Source: Stutzerimonas chloritidismutans AW-1
GTDB lineage: Bacteria > Pseudomonadota > Gammaproteobacteria > Pseudomonadales > Pseudomonadaceae
NCBI RefSeq assembly: GCF_000495915.1
Contig: NZ_AOFQ01000030.1
Location: 1 to 64,000 of the forward strand
Direction: 5' to 3'
Length of the DNA stretch: 64,000 nucleotides
Below are positions 56,908 through 64,000 of the stretch, one piece after another. The stretch's first letter is position 1. The number at the start of each line of letters is the position of its first letter. Made by a program: the position numbers and the translations under genes. The notes below the pieces were generated by a model. That model did not search any database and had not been told where the DNA came from. It saw nothing but the letters and a program-made list of their open reading frames with translations.

Positions 56908-57249
56908 ATGAGCACCACCTTCCACGAGGATGTCAGCAGCACCGTTCTGCGCCGGATGAAGGAGGGCGGTTTCGATTTCGCCCGAGTCCATCCAATCGAG
57001 TTCTATGCGGTATTTTCCGAACAGGACCGCGCTCAGAGGGCCGCGCAGAACTTTCGCGGCGAAACCATCAATACCCAGGTGTTTCCGCGTGAGGACGGAA
57101 GCTGGAATCTGCAGGTAAGCAAGGTGATGTATGCGACGTTCGATGGCATCGGCGATTTCGAGCAGGATCTTGAATACCTGGTCGAACCCCTAGGTGGGGT
57201 GCTTGATGGCTGGGGCGTCACCCAGGAGATCGAAGGTCAGGGTGCCTGA
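56908..57249 (+). CDS. rraB: RNase E inhibitor RraB family protein
   Basis: 113 residues with a strong GAGGAGG upstream. Matches the RraB/DUF695-type fold: LRRMKEGGFDFARVHPIEFYAVF, then RAAQNFRGETINTQVF and DLEYLVEPLGGVLDGWG. RraB binds RNase E and tunes mRNA decay in enterobacteria; the role in Pseudomonas is inferred. It stops 11 bp before the convergent LysR gene. Confidence 0.85.
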   Translation: MSTTFHEDVSSTVLRRMKEGGFDFARVHPIEFYAVFSEQDRAQRAAQNFRGETINTQVFPREDGSWNLQVSKVMYATFDGIGDFEQDLEYLVEPLGGVLDGWGVTQEIEGQGA

Positions 57250-57260
57250 CCGTTCTATCC

Positions 57261-58217
57261 TCACTCCCTCTTGAAGCCGCTCTGAAGTGCCTGGTCCCAG
57301 GGAGGGACCGGGCCGAAGCGGTTTTTCAGAAACTCCAGCAACAGACGGCTCCGCGAGTCGGCCTCGCGTCGCAATCGCAGCGCGTAGATGCCGCTGGCTT
57401 CCGGTTGCGGCAATCCCCCTTCGCAGAACAGCGGCAGCAGTTCGCCACGCAGCAGCTGGTCGCTGATCAGCCAGGTTGGCAGGTGGGCGATGCCAAGTCC
57501 CGCCAATGCCCCTGCCAGCAGCGCTTCGGCATTGTTCGCCACCATGCGCAGGCGACCCGGGCGCAGCAGTTGCGGTCGCCCGCCGCGCTCGAAGCGCCAC
57601 GCATGGGGCGGCGCCAGCGCATCCCAGTCCAACCCATCATGGTCGGGCAATTCCTCCGGTTGTAGTGGCACGCCGCGGCGTTCCAGATAGGCGGGGCTGG
57701 CGCAGACTACTCGCACCATCGGCGCCAGCGGTGTGGCGACCAGACGGGTGTCGGCCAGCGGGCCGATGCGCAACACCAGATCGACCTCACCCAGGTGCTC
57801 GCCGTGCAGGTCGACGAAACTGTCGATCAGACGCAGCTGGATATCGACTCCCGGATAGGCCTGGAGAAATTCGGCCAGGGCCGGCGCCAGGTGACGGCGC
57901 CCGAAGGGGGCCGGTGCGTCGATTCGGATGCGGCCTTCCGGTGCGCTGTCCAGCGACGTCGCTTCGGCGCGCGCCAGGTGCAGTTCCTGCACGATGCGCC
58001 GGGCACGCTCGGCGAATGCCAATGCGGCGGGCATCGGGCGAACCGCGTGGGTGCTGCGGTTGAACAGCTGGCAGCCCAGCGCCTGTTCCAGTGCATCGAT
58101 GCGCCTCGCCACCGCCGAAGGTGTCAGGCCGTGGCGGCGCGCGGCGGCAGAGAAGCTGCCAGCGTCGAGGACATCGATGAACAGGCTGAGCTGGGCGGAA
58201 AGGGCGTCGGGCAGCAT
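57261..58217 (-). CDS. LysR family transcriptional regulator
   Basis: 318 residues from the ATG at 58217. N-terminal HTH LFIDVLDAGSFSAAARRHGL with TPSAVARRIDALEQALG. The C-terminal co-inducer domain has GRIRIDAPAPFGRRHLAP and GLGIAHLPTWLISD, features of the CrgA-like branch. It is divergent from the TSUP transporter, which it probably controls. An imperfect palindrome lies in the shared gap. Confidence 0.88.
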   Translation of the reverse strand: MLPDALSAQLSLFIDVLDAGSFSAAARRHGLTPSAVARRIDALEQALGCQLFNRSTHAVRPMPAALAFAERARRIVQELHLARAEATSLDSAPEGRIRIDAPAPFGRRHLAPALAEFLQAYPGVDIQLRLIDSFVDLHGEHLGEVDLVLRIGPLADTRLVATPLAPMVRVVCASPAYLERRGVPLQPEELPDHDGLDWDALAPPHAWRFERGGRPQLLRPGRLRMVANNAEALLAGALAGLGIAHLPTWLISDQLLRGELLPLFCEGGLPQPEASGIYALRLRREADSRSRLLLEFLKNRFGPVPPWDQALQSGFKRE

Positions 58218-58228
58218 TCGAATTCCTT

Positions 58229-58250
58229 GCTTGTGCGATCTATGCAAAGC
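58229..58250. promoter_or_regulatory. Imperfect palindrome in the LysR-TSUP gap
   Basis: GCTTGTGC-N6-TGCAAAGC. Within and next to it TTGC (58227-58230) faces GCAA (58244-58247). Placed 12 bp from the LysR start, it is a candidate operator. Low certainty. Confidence 0.35.
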
Positions 58251-58326
58251 CATTGTGCGTGGCTGTGCGTACCGAAGCCAGCGGCGGCGGCGTACGATGA
58301 GCGCCCCTGTATATTGGAGCGTCGGA

Positions 58327-59079
58327 ATGCTGCTGGATATCGGATTGAACGTACTGCTCGGATTGGCGTTAGGCACGCTGGGCGGCTTGTTCGGTATCGG
58401 CGGCGGGCTGATTGCGATTCCCGTGCTGGGCGTGCTGTTCGGCCTGGACCAGCAGCTGGCGCAAGGCACCGCGTTGGTGATGGTCGTGCCCAACGTGCTG
58501 CTTGCCATCTGGCGCTATCACCAGCGCAATCGCATCGACTGGCGGCATGCCCTCGCGCTGGGCAGTGCCAGTTTTGTGTTCGCCATCGCCGGTGCGGCCG
58601 TTGCCGTGTCGCTGGATGCCGGGCGCATGCGCATGGCGTTCGTCGGCTTCCTGCTGGCCCTGGCTGCCTACACATTGCTACGGGTGTTTCTGCGCCCGGC
58701 CGCCGGCGACGGACAGCTGCGTCATCACTGGCCATGGCTGGGCCTGCTCGGTGCGGGTGCCGGAGCAATGGGAGGTTTGTTCGGTGTCGGTGGAGCGGTT
58801 ATCGCCACGCCGGTACTGACCAGCGTATTCGGCACCTCGCAGGTGGTCGCTCAGGGCCTGTCGCTGGCACTGGCCGCGCCGAGCACCGGCGTCACTCTGG
58901 TGACCTATGCGCTGCATCATCAGGTCAACTGGTCGCTGGGCCTGCCGCTGGCGGTAGGCGGATTGCTCAGCATCAGTTTGGGCGTGCGGTTGGCGCATGC
59001 CTTGCCGGAACGTCTGCTGCGACTGCTGTTCAGCGTTTTCTTGGTGGCAAGCGCCGTGTTGCTGGCGATGGAAAGCTGA
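58327..59079 (+). CDS. TSUP (TauE/SafE) family permease
   Basis: 250 residues, seven to eight transmembrane helices in two repeats. Both repeats carry the Gly-rich motif GTLGGLFGIGGGLIAIPVL and GAMGGLFGVGGAVIATPVL. Family members export sulfite or organosulfonate-related anions or other weak acids. TTGGAGCG precedes the ATG. Controlled perhaps by the divergent LysR protein. Substrate unknown. Confidence 0.87.
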   Translation: MLLDIGLNVLLGLALGTLGGLFGIGGGLIAIPVLGVLFGLDQQLAQGTALVMVVPNVLLAIWRYHQRNRIDWRHALALGSASFVFAIAGAAVAVSLDAGRMRMAFVGFLLALAAYTLLRVFLRPAAGDGQLRHHWPWLGLLGAGAGAMGGLFGVGGAVIATPVLTSVFGTSQVVAQGLSLALAAPSTGVTLVTYALHHQVNWSLGLPLAVGGLLSISLGVRLAHALPERLLRLLFSVFLVASAVLLAMES

Positions 59080-59101
59080 TCGGCGCGATTTCGCCAGTCG
59101 T

Positions 59102-60319
59102 TTAGCCGGTCAGGCCGATCAGGCCACCACCCACAGCGCCACCGATCACCACCAGCCAGGGCGGTAGTTTCCAGTACATCAGTGCGGCGAGGGCGAGCAG
59201 GGCAAGGACGAAATGCTCTGGGGCCTTGATGCCGCTGGTCCATACCGGATCGTACAGCGCAGCCAGCAGCAACCCGACCACCGCCGCGTTGACCGCCGCC
59301 AGGGCTGCCTGCGTGCGCCGGTTGCTGCGCAGGCGCTCCCAGAACGGCAGCACGCCGATGACCAGCAGAAACGACGGCACGAATACCGCAACCAGGCACA
59401 CCGCCGCTCCCAGCAAGCCGCTGGGCGATTCATTCATCGAGGCGCCGAGAAACGCGGCAAAGGTGAACAGCGGGCCGGGTACCGCCTGGGCCGCGCCGTA
59501 GCCAGCGAGGAACGTATCGCGGTCTACCCAGCCTGGCTGCACCACTTCGGCCTGCAGCAGCGGCAGCACCACGTGGCCGCCACCGAACACCAGCGCGCCA
59601 GCGCGGTAGAACGCATCGAGCAACGCCAACAACGGGTTGTCCGTGCCGCTGGCGAGTAGCGGCAACAGCATGAGCAGCGCAAAGAACAGCGCCAGTGCTG
59701 TGAGCGCGGCCCGACGCTTCACCGCAACGGGCAATGCGACATGTGCTTCCGTGGAGACTGGGCGAAAGACAATCAGCCCGATCAGACCCGCCGTGGCGAT
59801 GACCGCAACCTGACTCCAGATGAACGGGAGCAGCACGGTGCTCGCCGCCGCCAGCGCAATGGCGATTCGCGGCGCGTCGGTGCACAGCGTTCGTGCCATG
59901 CCCCAGACGGCCTGGGCAACCACGGCCACGGCGACGATCTTCAGACCCTGAAGGACGCCAGCAGGCAGCGCGTCGCCCCATGTGGCGATTCCCAGCGCGA
60001 ACAGCGTCAGCGCGATCGCCGATGGCAGGGTGAAGCCTGCCCAGGCCGCCAGCGAGCCACGGTAACCGCCGCGCAGCAAACCGATCGCCAGGCCTACCTG
60101 GCTGCTGGCCGGGCCTGGAAGAAACTGGCAGAGCGCGACCAGATCGGCATAGCTGCGCTCGTCCAGCCAGCGGCGACGCTGGACGAACTCGTCGCGGAAG
60201 TAGCCGAGATGCGCGATGGGACCGCCAAAGGAGGTGAGGCCCAGGCGCAGGAACACCAGAAAAATGGTCCAAGCGTCGAGTCGGGAGGGTGTCGAATGAT
60301 GCTGCGCGTCGGTGGGCAT
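59102..60319 (-). CDS. chrA: Chromate transporter, CHR family (ChrA)
   Basis: 405 residues, the long two-domain form. First half: FLRLGLTSFGGPIAHLGYF and LCQFLPGPASSQVGLAIG; second half: YRAGALVFGGGHVVLPLLQ and FLAGYGAAQAVPGPLFTFA. Exports chromate by proton or anion exchange; may also serve other oxyanions. No chrB regulator next to it. It converges with the TSUP gene with a 22-bp gap. Confidence 0.92.
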   Translation of the reverse strand: MPTDAQHHSTPSRLDAWTIFLVFLRLGLTSFGGPIAHLGYFRDEFVQRRRWLDERSYADLVALCQFLPGPASSQVGLAIGLLRGGYRGSLAAWAGFTLPSAIALTLFALGIATWGDALPAGVLQGLKIVAVAVVAQAVWGMARTLCTDAPRIAIALAAASTVLLPFIWSQVAVIATAGLIGLIVFRPVSTEAHVALPVAVKRRAALTALALFFALLMLLPLLASGTDNPLLALLDAFYRAGALVFGGGHVVLPLLQAEVVQPGWVDRDTFLAGYGAAQAVPGPLFTFAAFLGASMNESPSGLLGAAVCLVAVFVPSFLLVIGVLPFWERLRSNRRTQAALAAVNAAVVGLLLAALYDPVWTSGIKAPEHFVLALLALAALMYWKLPPWLVVIGGAVGGGLIGLTG

Positions 60320-60382
60320 GCGGGTTCGTCGGCTATCGATCTGTAGGGTCGAGTCGGGCAGGCAGTCTAGCTGTTCAAGGTG

Positions 60383-61348
60383 TCAGGTGGATGACAGCGG
60401 ACGCGCTGCGGCGCCGTTGCAGGGCCAATCATCGGCGACCAGAAACAGCCGTTCCTGCTCCAGCCAGACGCCCGATGCATCCGGTTCGAGCCGCGCCAGC
60501 AGCTGCGCCCGCGCCTGTGCCGGATTGGCGGCCTGCCAGTCGGCGAACCGGTTTGCAGTCCACAGTTCGGCTGGCGTAACACGTGCTGGCGCGAGCCAGG
60601 CCGAGCGAGCGATGGGTTGCCAGACTGCGTCGGGATTCTCGGCCTGGAATCGCGGCCAGTCGGCCTGGCGCAGCCATCTGCCCTGCAGGTGGTGCGGGTT
60701 GGCGCCGAGCGGCGACGTGCAGCTCTGCGGCCAGGGGCGGAACAGGTACCCGCTGAGCCAGAAGCTGCTTTGCACCGGGCGGCCGGTAAGTTCAGCGAGC
60801 ACCGCCAGCGTTGCTGGCTGGGTACACAGCGGCAGCTGGCGCTGGCACATATGGTCGAGTTTCAGATCGAGTCGATCGTGACTGCCGGGACCAAGCCAAT
60901 GCGCGTGCCGGCTGCCATCGCCCTGCGCGAGCCCCAGGTAGAACTTCACGGCCAGCTCCAGGTGATGCACGCCCTGGTCATCGCAGAACAGCAGGTCCAG
61001 CTCGCCGAGTGTGCTGCCGTTCTGCCGGATCGGCAGATTGGCGGCGAGCAGCTGGATATCGGGTGCGTGGGACAGCGCGTATTGCCACAGCCGCTCGTAG
61101 TACAGGCCCAGTCGTCGAATGCGGTGCAGTGACAGCCAGGCTTCGAGAATCGATGGCTCGGCATCCTGTTGCCGCAACCAGTTGGCCAGCCGCTCCGGCT
61201 CGCTGTTCCAGCAGCTCGCGGACAGCGGGTGACGCTGACACTGCGGTGCCTCGCTCAGCAGCGGCGGCGAGAGGATCGTCCAGGCGAGATCGCGCACCTG
61301 CGGATGCTGGAGGCGGTTGGGGAGGGCGGAAAGACTGCACAGGCTCAT
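60383..61348 (-). CDS. DUF1853 family protein
   Basis: 321 residues. Conserved blocks LGLYYERLWQYALSHAPDIQLLAANLPI and LGELDLLFCDDQGVHHLELAVKFYLG resemble a PD-(D/E)xK-type core: GELDLLF and HLELAVKFY supply Asp, Glu and Lys. A nuclease-like fold is likely; function is unproven. It diverges from nadK. Confidence 0.82.
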   Translation of the reverse strand: MSLCSLSALPNRLQHPQVRDLAWTILSPPLLSEAPQCQRHPLSASCWNSEPERLANWLRQQDAEPSILEAWLSLHRIRRLGLYYERLWQYALSHAPDIQLLAANLPIRQNGSTLGELDLLFCDDQGVHHLELAVKFYLGLAQGDGSRHAHWLGPGSHDRLDLKLDHMCQRQLPLCTQPATLAVLAELTGRPVQSSFWLSGYLFRPWPQSCTSPLGANPHHLQGRWLRQADWPRFQAENPDAVWQPIARSAWLAPARVTPAELWTANRFADWQAANPAQARAQLLARLEPDASGVWLEQERLFLVADDWPCNGAAARPLSST

Positions 61349-61560
61349 GAATGCAGCATAGCTGTCGGTTTGCTGATGGTCCGGCGTTTCGCTGATAATC
61401 CGCTGCCGCTGAACACCGCGGCGAGCAGGGGCTCTAACCCCTGTGCTGGATTTCAGGCGAATAGCCGATTCGTATCGGCGTCGTCGCCTGCGTGCTGCGT
61501 GTTATTTTCGAGCGCTGCGACTGCCCGCAACCATCCGCCCAGCCACACCAGGGAACGTCA
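61349..61560. other. Divergent gap DUF1853 / nadK
   Basis: 212 bp. Holds a short perfect hairpin CAGGGG-N6-CCCCTG (about 61428-61445) and no recognised gene. A CACCAGGGAACG ribosome-binding region precedes nadK. Confidence 0.45.
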
Positions 61561-62448
61561 ATGGAGCAATTCCGCAATATCGGCATCATCGGCCGCCTGG
61601 GTAGCTCCCAGGTGCTGGATACCATCCGCCGGCTGAAGCGATTCCTCGTCGAACGCCATCTGCATGTGATTCTTGAAGAGAACATCGCCGAGGTGCTGCC
61701 GGGACACGGCATGCAGACCTCGTCGCGGCAGCGGCTGGGCGAATCCTGTGACCTGGTGATCGTGGTCGGCGGCGACGGCAGCCTGCTGGGCGCCGCCCGG
61801 GCGATGGCCAAGCACCGGGTGCCGGTACTCGGCATCAACCGTGGCAGCCTCGGCTTTCTCACCGACATCCGTCCGGATGAGCTGGAAGAGAAAGTCGCCG
61901 AAGTGCTCAACGGCCAGTACACCCTGGAAAATCGCTTTCTGCTGGAGGCCCAGGCGCGACGCTTCGATGAGCCGATCGGCGAGGGCGACGCGCTCAATGA
62001 TGTGGTGCTGCATCCGGGCAAATCCACGCGCATGATTGAATTCGAGTTGTACATCGACGGCCAGTTCGTCTGCAGCCAGAAGGCCGACGGTCTGATCGTG
62101 GCGACCCCCACCGGCTCCACTGCCTATTCGCTGTCGGCGGGCGGGCCGATCATGCATCCGCGATTGGACGCCATCGTCGTCGTGCCCATGTACCCGCACA
62201 CGCTGTCGAGCCGTCCGATCGTGGTCGATGGCAACAGCGAGCTGAAGATCGTGGTGTCGCCGAACATGCAGATATATCCGCAAGTGTCCTGCGACGGCCA
62301 GAACCACTTCACCTGTGCCCCGGGCGATACCGTGACGGTGCGCAAGAAGCCGCAGAAGCTGCACCTGATCCATCCGCTGGACCACAACTACTACGAAGTT
62401 TGCCGGACCAAGCTGGGCTGGGGCAGTCGCCTCGGCGGGGGCGATTGA
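61561..62448 (+). CDS. nadK: NAD kinase
   Basis: 295 residues. ATP-dependent phosphorylation of NAD to NADP. GGDG motif LVIVVGGDGSLLGAARAM, INRGSLGFLTDI, NDVVLHPG, and the conserved ATPTGSTAYSLSAGGPI. First gene of a three-gene set with ATGA-type overlaps (nadK-phosphatase-rhomboid). Confidence 0.95.
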   Translation: MEQFRNIGIIGRLGSSQVLDTIRRLKRFLVERHLHVILEENIAEVLPGHGMQTSSRQRLGESCDLVIVVGGDGSLLGAARAMAKHRVPVLGINRGSLGFLTDIRPDELEEKVAEVLNGQYTLENRFLLEAQARRFDEPIGEGDALNDVVLHPGKSTRMIEFELYIDGQFVCSQKADGLIVATPTGSTAYSLSAGGPIMHPRLDAIVVVPMYPHTLSSRPIVVDGNSELKIVVSPNMQIYPQVSCDGQNHFTCAPGDTVTVRKKPQKLHLIHPLDHNYYEVCRTKLGWGSRLGGGD

Positions 62449-63419
62449 TGCAGCTTGATCCCGAACGCGGCTACGACCTTATCGGTGATGTGCATGGCTG
62501 CGGTCGTGCACTTGCGCGGCTGCTGGATCAGCTGGGCTACCGCCTGCAGGGCGGGGTCTGGCGCCATTCGCGGCGACAGGTGATCTTCCTCGGCGACATC
62601 ATCGACCGCGGCCCGCATATCCGCGAGGCGCTGCATCTGGTCTACGACATGGTCGATCGTGGGCAAGCCTACTGCATCATGGGTAACCACGAGTTCAATG
62701 CGCTGGGCTGGTACATGCCGGCACCGCCGGGCAGCGGCCGGGAGTTCGTGCGTGACCGCACGCCGCGCTTCGCCCGCCTGCTGCAGGAGACGTTCGAGCA
62801 GTTCGAACGGTATCCGGACGAGTGGCGAGCGTTCCGCGAATGGTTCTACGAGTTGCCACTGTTCTTGGAATCCGAGCGCTTCCGCGTGGTGCATGCCTGC
62901 TGGGACAGCTGGGTGATCGCACGCCTGCGTCCGTTTCTCAGCGACGCCTGCCTCAATCCGGCAATCCTTCGTGAAGCCGGCCTGCCGGGCACCTTCATCT
63001 GCCAGGCGCTGGATCGGCTGCTGCGCGGCACCGATATGCCGCTGCCCGAGGGCATGACGCTGACCAGTGAGGAAGGTTTCGTGCGCACCTTCTTCCGCAC
63101 CAAATTCTGGGAAGAGAACCCACAGACCTACGGTGACGTGGTGTTCCAGCCCGACGGCCTGCCGGACCATGCGGCGCGCATGCCGCTATCTGCGCAACAG
63201 AAGAATCGCCTCTTCCTCTACGGTCCGGACGAGCCGCTGTTGTTCGTCGGCCACTACTGGCGGCGTGGCCAGCCGGGGCCGCTGCGCGACAATCTGGCCT
63301 GCCTGGACTACAGCGCGGTGAAGAACGGCAAACTGGTGGCCTATCGACTGGATCAGGAAGTCCGGCTGGACCCGGCGAAGTTCGTCTGGGTCGATGTCTG
63401 CGCGGTGTTCCGAACATGA
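62448..63419 (+). CDS. Metallophosphoesterase
   Basis: 323 residues from the ATG at 62448 overlapping the nadK stop. Calcineurin-like motifs: DLIGDVHGCGRAL, VIFLGDIIDRGPHI, CIMGNHEFNALGW, then VVHACWDSWV and LFVGHYWRRG. Related to bis(5'-nucleosyl)-tetraphosphatase (PrpE-like) and serine/threonine phosphatases. Substrate unknown. Its stop overlaps the rhomboid start. Confidence 0.87.
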   Translation: MQLDPERGYDLIGDVHGCGRALARLLDQLGYRLQGGVWRHSRRQVIFLGDIIDRGPHIREALHLVYDMVDRGQAYCIMGNHEFNALGWYMPAPPGSGREFVRDRTPRFARLLQETFEQFERYPDEWRAFREWFYELPLFLESERFRVVHACWDSWVIARLRPFLSDACLNPAILREAGLPGTFICQALDRLLRGTDMPLPEGMTLTSEEGFVRTFFRTKFWEENPQTYGDVVFQPDGLPDHAARMPLSAQQKNRLFLYGPDEPLLFVGHYWRRGQPGPLRDNLACLDYSAVKNGKLVAYRLDQEVRLDPAKFVWVDVCAVFRT

Positions 63420-64000
63420 GTGTCGAGGTGAGCGAAGCGCTGCGCCTGCCGCTGTCGGAAGACCTCAGCGGTTTCATCGCCTTGCTGCGCCGTCTGCGGG
63501 TGCCGTGCCGGGTGTCGGAGGAGGGCGATCAACAGGTACTGCGCGTGCCGGTTGAGGTTGTCGAGCAGGTTCGTGACCTTTACGCGCGGCATCCCCATGG
63601 CGATGACAGCGTCGTCATCGAACAGCCGCGTCGCCGCGGCGGTTTCGTCGCCGCTCTGCGCGCCAGCCCGCTGACCGCGGCGGTATTGGTCATCACCGTG
63701 GTTGTCGCGGCTATCACCATGCTTGGTGAGAATTTCGCGACGATCCGCTGGCTGAACTTCGTCGACTTCCGTGTCGACGGTGAATACGCCTACTTCGCCT
63801 CGCTGGAGCAGACACTCGCTGCCGGACAATGGTGGAGGCTGATTACGCCGATCTTCGTGCATTTCGGCATTCTGCATCTGGCGATGAACAGCATGTGGTT
63901 CTGGGAGCTGGGGCGGCGCATCGAAGCCCTTCAGCGCGCCTGGATGCTGCTGGCGCTGACGCTGCTGTTCGGTCTGGTGTCCAACTTCGCCCAGTACCTG
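63416..64000 (+). CDS. Rhomboid intramembrane serine protease (GlpG-like), 5' part
   Basis: At least 195 residues; the gene runs past the right edge. N-terminal cytoplasmic part of about 80 residues (FIALLRRLRVPCRVSEEGD), TM1 (ASPLTAAVLVITVVVAAITML), then WWRLITPIFVHFGILHLAMN with the rhomboid His and Asn of the oxyanion region, followed by SMWFWELGRRIEAL. The catalytic GxSG and His lie beyond the window. ATGA overlap with the phosphatase gene. Confidence 0.87.
   Translation, partial: MSVEVSEALRLPLSEDLSGFIALLRRLRVPCRVSEEGDQQVLRVPVEVVEQVRDLYARHPHGDDSVVIEQPRRRGGFVAALRASPLTAAVLVITVVVAAITMLGENFATIRWLNFVDFRVDGEYAYFASLEQTLAAGQWWRLITPIFVHFGILHLAMNSMWFWELGRRIEALQRAWMLLALTLLFGLVSNFAQYL

Noticed and set aside
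61428-61460. tRNA-like fold upstream of nadK
   Set aside because: A short hairpin is present, but no T-loop consensus, anticodon arm or acceptor pairing can be made.

Overview
The window is GC-rich (roughly 63-65 %), densely packed chromosomal DNA of a gamma-proteobacterium of the Pseudomonas group. The best guess is the Stutzerimonas (Pseudomonas) stutzeri lineage. Evidence is the Pseudomonas-type glucose locus (edd-glk-gltR-gtrS-gtsABCD), the 728-residue PlpD patatin autotransporter, the CyaB-type MASE2 adenylate cyclase, a cpxR-spy-cpxA cluster, and gene order that, from memory, follows several P. aeruginosa blocks. Almost everything is core genome. The only clear mobile element is one complete IS5-type insertion sequence, and one short intergenic repeat family occurs three times. 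I saw no tRNA, rRNA, CRISPR array, prophage or recognisable defence system.

Layout. 1-6.6 kb: a membrane-protein fragment, a YafJ-type amidotransferase, a DUF2937 protein, a MoxR ATPase and VWA pair with a GFA-family gene between them, an AsmA/DUF748-like protein, and cysK. 6.6-15.2 kb: EamA transporter, aceK, a 39-residue conserved mini-protein, GST, DTW-domain tRNA enzyme, YbaN, YecA/UPF0149, recQ and a MarR regulator with a perfect palindrome upstream. 15.3-26.7 kb: plpD, a frameshifted SelW/Rdx thioredoxin-like pseudogene, a second EamA transporter, two AraC regulators, cyaB, a DUF962 protein, a DUF808 protein, trkH, a YkgJ-type cysteine-cluster protein and a nitroreductase. 26.7-30.1 kb: a CpxA-CpxR-like two-component system with a Spy-like periplasmic protein between the two genes, then yciI.

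30.5-46 kb: a PHP-domain nuclease, a YciO-type protein, trpS, scpA-scpB, then the glucose regulon. That regulon holds the Entner-Doudoroff dehydratase (edd), glucokinase (glk), the GltR/GtrS two-component system, the GtsABCD glucose ABC importer and a LamB-type outer-membrane porin. Uptake (porin, GtsABCD), phosphorylation (Glk) and breakdown (Edd) are thus encoded with their regulator. Perfect AAnAAnAAnAA motifs, the signature of Hfq/Crc translational repression, lie next to the starts of gltR, gtsA and the porin. A fourth lies over the ribosome-binding region of an AraC regulator elsewhere (21830).

46-64 kb: the IS element sits exactly between the porin and a convergent gene. Then follow aroC, an MFS transporter, the methionine-salvage genes mtnB-mtnD-mtnC, two small PLDc_N membrane proteins, a secreted histidine phosphatase, alkA, speE, rraB, a divergent LysR/TSUP pair, chrA, DUF1853, and an overlapping nadK - metallophosphoesterase - rhomboid operon cut off by the window edge.

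The most useful observations are the three-copy intergenic repeat, the Hfq/Crc-like motifs (especially at the AraC gene), the Rdx frameshift, the IS that duplicated a stop codon without changing either neighbour, the CpxR-box upstream of the spy-like gene, and the mini-gene resembling PA1414/SicX. I did not find a convincing wholly new multi-gene system.
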